NCBI GenBank assembly: GCA_023387695.1
Contig: JAEWHT010000401.1
Coordinates: 1-8,400, forward strand
From: Pseudomonadota bacterium
Lineage (GTDB): Bacteria > Pseudomonadota > Alphaproteobacteria > Rhizobiales > Xanthobacteraceae
Length of the DNA stretch: 8,400 bases
Direction of reading: 5' to 3'
Below are positions 7,538-8,400 of the stretch, in pieces. The notes under the pieces were generated by a model that ran no database searches, was not told the DNA's origin, and was given only the letters and a program-made list of their open reading frames with translations. The position numbers and the translations under genes are program-made. Each line of letters opens with the position of its first letter. The stretch's first letter is position 1.

Positions 7538-7696
7538 TCACCACGTGCCGGCGATGCGCATCGCCAGCGTGATCATGGCGAGCAGCAGCGCAAGGCAGAC
7601 CCAATAGGCCGACGCGTCGATGCGCGCCGTGTCGGCTTTGCTGGCCGCAACCGCGGCATCGGTCGTGTGTTTACGCAACGCCACTGGAACTTGCAC
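7538..7696 (-). CDS. Candidate small single-pass membrane protein (52 aa), unknown function
   Basis: This minus-strand frame runs from a GTG at 7696 to a TGA at 7538-7540 and was found by translating the pilA-cpaA spacer by hand. I do not recognise the product. It has a hydrophilic N-terminal half (KHTTDAAVAASKADTARIDA, residues 9-28) and one hydrophobic segment, YWVCLALLLAMITLAM (31-46), ending IAGTW. This looks like a cytoplasmic or periplasmic stub plus one membrane helix, an organisation seldom produced by chance frames here. Weak points are the absence of an ATG, a poor GGA ribosome site only two bases from the GTG, and a frame that stays open upstream through the terminator into pilA. 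A second in-frame GTG (codon 5) is an alternative start. Whether it belongs to the pilus system is only suggested by position. Confidence 0.42.
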   Translation of the reverse strand: MQVPVALRKHTTDAAVAASKADTARIDASAYWVCLALLLAMITLAMRIAGTW

Positions 7697-7701
7697 CGTC
7701 C

Positions 7702-7735
7702 AAAAAAACAAAGGCCCCGGAGGTCCGGGGCTTTT
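7702..7735 (-). terminator. Rho-independent terminator after pilA
   Basis: On the minus strand a GC stem with arms GCCCCGGA and TCCGGGGC (plus-strand 7714-7721 and 7724-7731, practical loop about four bases) is followed by CTTTGTTTTTTT. The poly-T side faces away from pilA, starting about 20 bases beyond its stop. The stem can be lengthened by the flanking A and T runs, so weak activity on the plus strand is possible, but only four T follow there and no plus-strand gene ends here. It would let pilin mRNA be made in excess of the downstream assembly genes. Confidence 0.88.
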
Positions 7736-7755
7736 GCTGTCGTGTGTCCGTCGGC

Positions 7756-7920
7756 TTACTTCAGCGAGGAGCTGATCGAGCCGAACTTGGTGTTCAGCGT
7801 GGTGCCGAGGTTGTTGACGACGGTGATGATGGCCAGCGCGATGCCGGCAGCGATCAGGCCGTATTCGATGGCGGTGGCACCGGATTCATCCTTGGCGAAA
7901 CGCGCAATCAGGTTCTTCAT
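7756..7920 (-). CDS. pilA: PilA, Flp-family type IVb major pilin
   Basis: Structural subunit of the Tad/Flp pilus. The 54-residue precursor has the Flp pattern: a short basic leader (MKNLIARFAKDESG), cleavage by CpaA after Gly14, and mature N-terminus ATAIEYGLIAAGIALAIITV (15-34). Glu19 (mature position 5) and Tyr20 (mature position 6) are the conserved Flp residues. The rest is the hydrophobic helix and a short tail ending SSSLK. GGAG lies 8 bases before the ATG. It is followed closely by a strong terminator and preceded by a 254-base divergent intergenic region that must hold its promoter. Small size, leader motif and location next to cpaA-tadB make the call secure. A second pilin copy elsewhere in the genome cannot be excluded. 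Confidence 0.97.
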   Translation of the reverse strand: MKNLIARFAKDESGATAIEYGLIAAGIALAIITVVNNLGTTLNTKFGSISSSLK

Positions 7921-8174
7921 GAACTAAACTCCAGGTGGGTGTGGTCGCCTCGTTCGGCGCTGCATTGACGCCACGACCATGTGATCCGAGCTCTTTCGGT
8001 AGAGTTAATTCAGTCAGTCAAACCTGTGCCTAGCGCGATGCTTTTGGCCAGAGTGAATTTCGACTTAAGGCACTTGTTGCAATTCGTTTCGGTTCCGAAC
8101 TCGGCGTCAACTTCACCGTCCCTTAAATTTCGCGGAGTAGGGCTAAGTCAGATCAGCAGCCTGGAAGAGAAGCG
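7921..8174. promoter_or_regulatory. Divergent intergenic region, pilA and desaturase-like gene
   Basis: This 254-base, relatively AT-rich segment separates two divergent genes and should contain both promoters. For pilA (minus strand) there is TTGACT at 8016-8021, a possible -35, followed by TTAAC (8004-8008), which resembles half a CtrA site. No good -10 box can be seen 16-18 bases downstream. On the plus strand, TTAA occurs again at 8065-8068 and 8123-8126, within an inverted pair TTAAGG/CCTTAA about 50 bases apart. CAGTCAGTCA (8011-8020) is a short tandem repeat. I see no RNA gene or ORF in it. Confidence 0.45.
7929..7932 (-). promoter_or_regulatory. pilA ribosome binding site
   Basis: GGAG on the minus strand, 8 bases upstream of the pilA ATG at 7920: near-ideal spacing, as expected for an abundant pilin. 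Confidence 0.7.
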
Positions 8175-8400
8175 ATGATGTCGAGCCTGCCCATGCAAGT
8201 TGCCCTGATGCTCGGCGAGACCATCGAGAAGGTGATCCCGGTCACTTTCGCGCTCGCGGTGGTGTTCACGGTGCTCGAACATTTCTGGGCCTGCAATCCC
8301 GGCCCGGCGTGGTGGCGCAAGCGCGAGATCGTGACCGACATTTGCTACTGGTTCTTCGTTCCGGTGTTCGCCCGCACCATGCGGATCGGCCTCCTGATCG
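8175..8400 (+). CDS. Probable sterol desaturase/fatty acid hydroxylase family protein (partial, N-terminus)
   Basis: The plus-strand frame opens at ATG 8175 and runs off the right edge, giving 75 complete codons plus one base. The visible protein has a membrane segment at about 20-36 (VIPVTFALAVVFTVLEH), then FWACNPGPAWWRKREIVTDI (38-57), then a second hydrophobic stretch CYWFFVPVFARTMRIGLLI. This layout, with a WWR(K)xxxxTD(I/V)xYWFFxP segment, resembles the N-terminus of bacterial membrane-bound di-iron sterol desaturase/fatty acid hydroxylase superfamily proteins common in Bradyrhizobium. The diagnostic histidine clusters lie beyond the window, so this rests on recall of related sequences. 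GGAAGAGA (8163-8170) is the ribosome site; the adjacent ATG at 8178 is an alternative start. It is divergent from pilA and probably unrelated to pili. Confidence 0.6.
   Translation, partial: MMSSLPMQVALMLGETIEKVIPVTFALAVVFTVLEHFWACNPGPAWWRKREIVTDICYWFFVPVFARTMRIGLLI

Larger units (their letters stand above)
7415..7755. other. Spacer between pilA and cpaA (341 bases)
   Basis: The half nearer pilA holds the pilA terminator (about 7702-7735) and a candidate small membrane-protein ORF (7538-7696, minus strand). The remaining 7415-7537 must contain any leader of cpaA. It includes overlapping six-base palindromes GCATGC and GCTAGC near 7462-7472, but I see no convincing promoter boxes, RNA gene or other ORF. 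A plus-strand frame running through this region and across pilA is a shadow. Confidence 0.6.

Noticed and set aside
7463..7927. Plus-strand 154-codon ORF across the spacer and pilA
   Set aside because: It runs antisense through the terminator and the whole of pilA, has no ribosome site or domain, and its composition is that of a shadow frame.
8069..8080. GGCACTTGTTGC, resembling a sigma-54 -24/-12 promoter
   Set aside because: The GG and GC elements are only 8 bases apart instead of the required 10, so it would not fit sigma-54.
1..8400. Search for CRISPR arrays, tRNA or rRNA genes, insertion sequences or attachment sites
   Set aside because: No regularly spaced repeats, cloverleaf-like segments, transposase motifs or flanking direct repeats were seen. 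The window looks like a core chromosomal pilus locus.

Overview
The window is chromosomal DNA from a GC-rich alphaproteobacterium. Codon use is strongly GC-biased at third positions, and the proteins look most like those of Bradyrhizobium or a close relative (Nitrobacteraceae, Rhizobiales). That assignment is inferred from protein style, not from a search.

Almost everything up to position 7920 is one minus-strand locus: a Tad/Cpa (Flp-type, class IVb) pilus assembly system, to be read from right to left. First comes pilA (7756-7920), the small Flp pilin, followed by a clear Rho-independent terminator (about 7702-7735). A candidate 52-codon membrane-protein ORF (7538-7696) lies between the terminator and cpaA. 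Then come cpaA (prepilin peptidase), cpaB (RcpC-like periplasmic protein), cpaC (outer-membrane secretin), cpaD (outer-membrane lipoprotein), cpaE (TadZ-like ParA/MinD-family localisation ATPase), cpaF (TadA secretion ATPase) and tadB (inner-membrane platform protein, cut by the left edge). A tadC gene would be expected just beyond position 1.

Spacing suggests three expression blocks: pilA alone with its terminator, cpaA, and cpaB-cpaC-cpaD-cpaE-cpaF-tadB. In the last block genes overlap by 4 bases (cpaB/cpaC, cpaD/cpaE) or are separated by 16-21 bases. The 119-128 base gap between cpaA and cpaB carries a plausible sigma-70-like promoter, preceded by an 8-base TTAACCAT motif that matches the alphaproteobacterial CtrA half-site. 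This fits the known cell-cycle control of pili in Caulobacter, but here it is inference.

Together the genes describe one machine. PilA is processed by CpaA and polymerised by the CpaF ATPase on the TadB(/TadC) platform. The fibre exits through the CpaC secretin with CpaB and CpaD, and CpaE positions the apparatus. To the right of pilA a 254-base divergent intergenic region leads to a plus-strand gene (8175 onward, cut by the right edge) that looks like the N-terminus of a membrane-bound sterol desaturase/fatty acid hydroxylase family protein, with no evident link to pili. I do not see a clearly novel system. The most interesting items are the small ORF, the CtrA-like promoter region and some family-specific residues.
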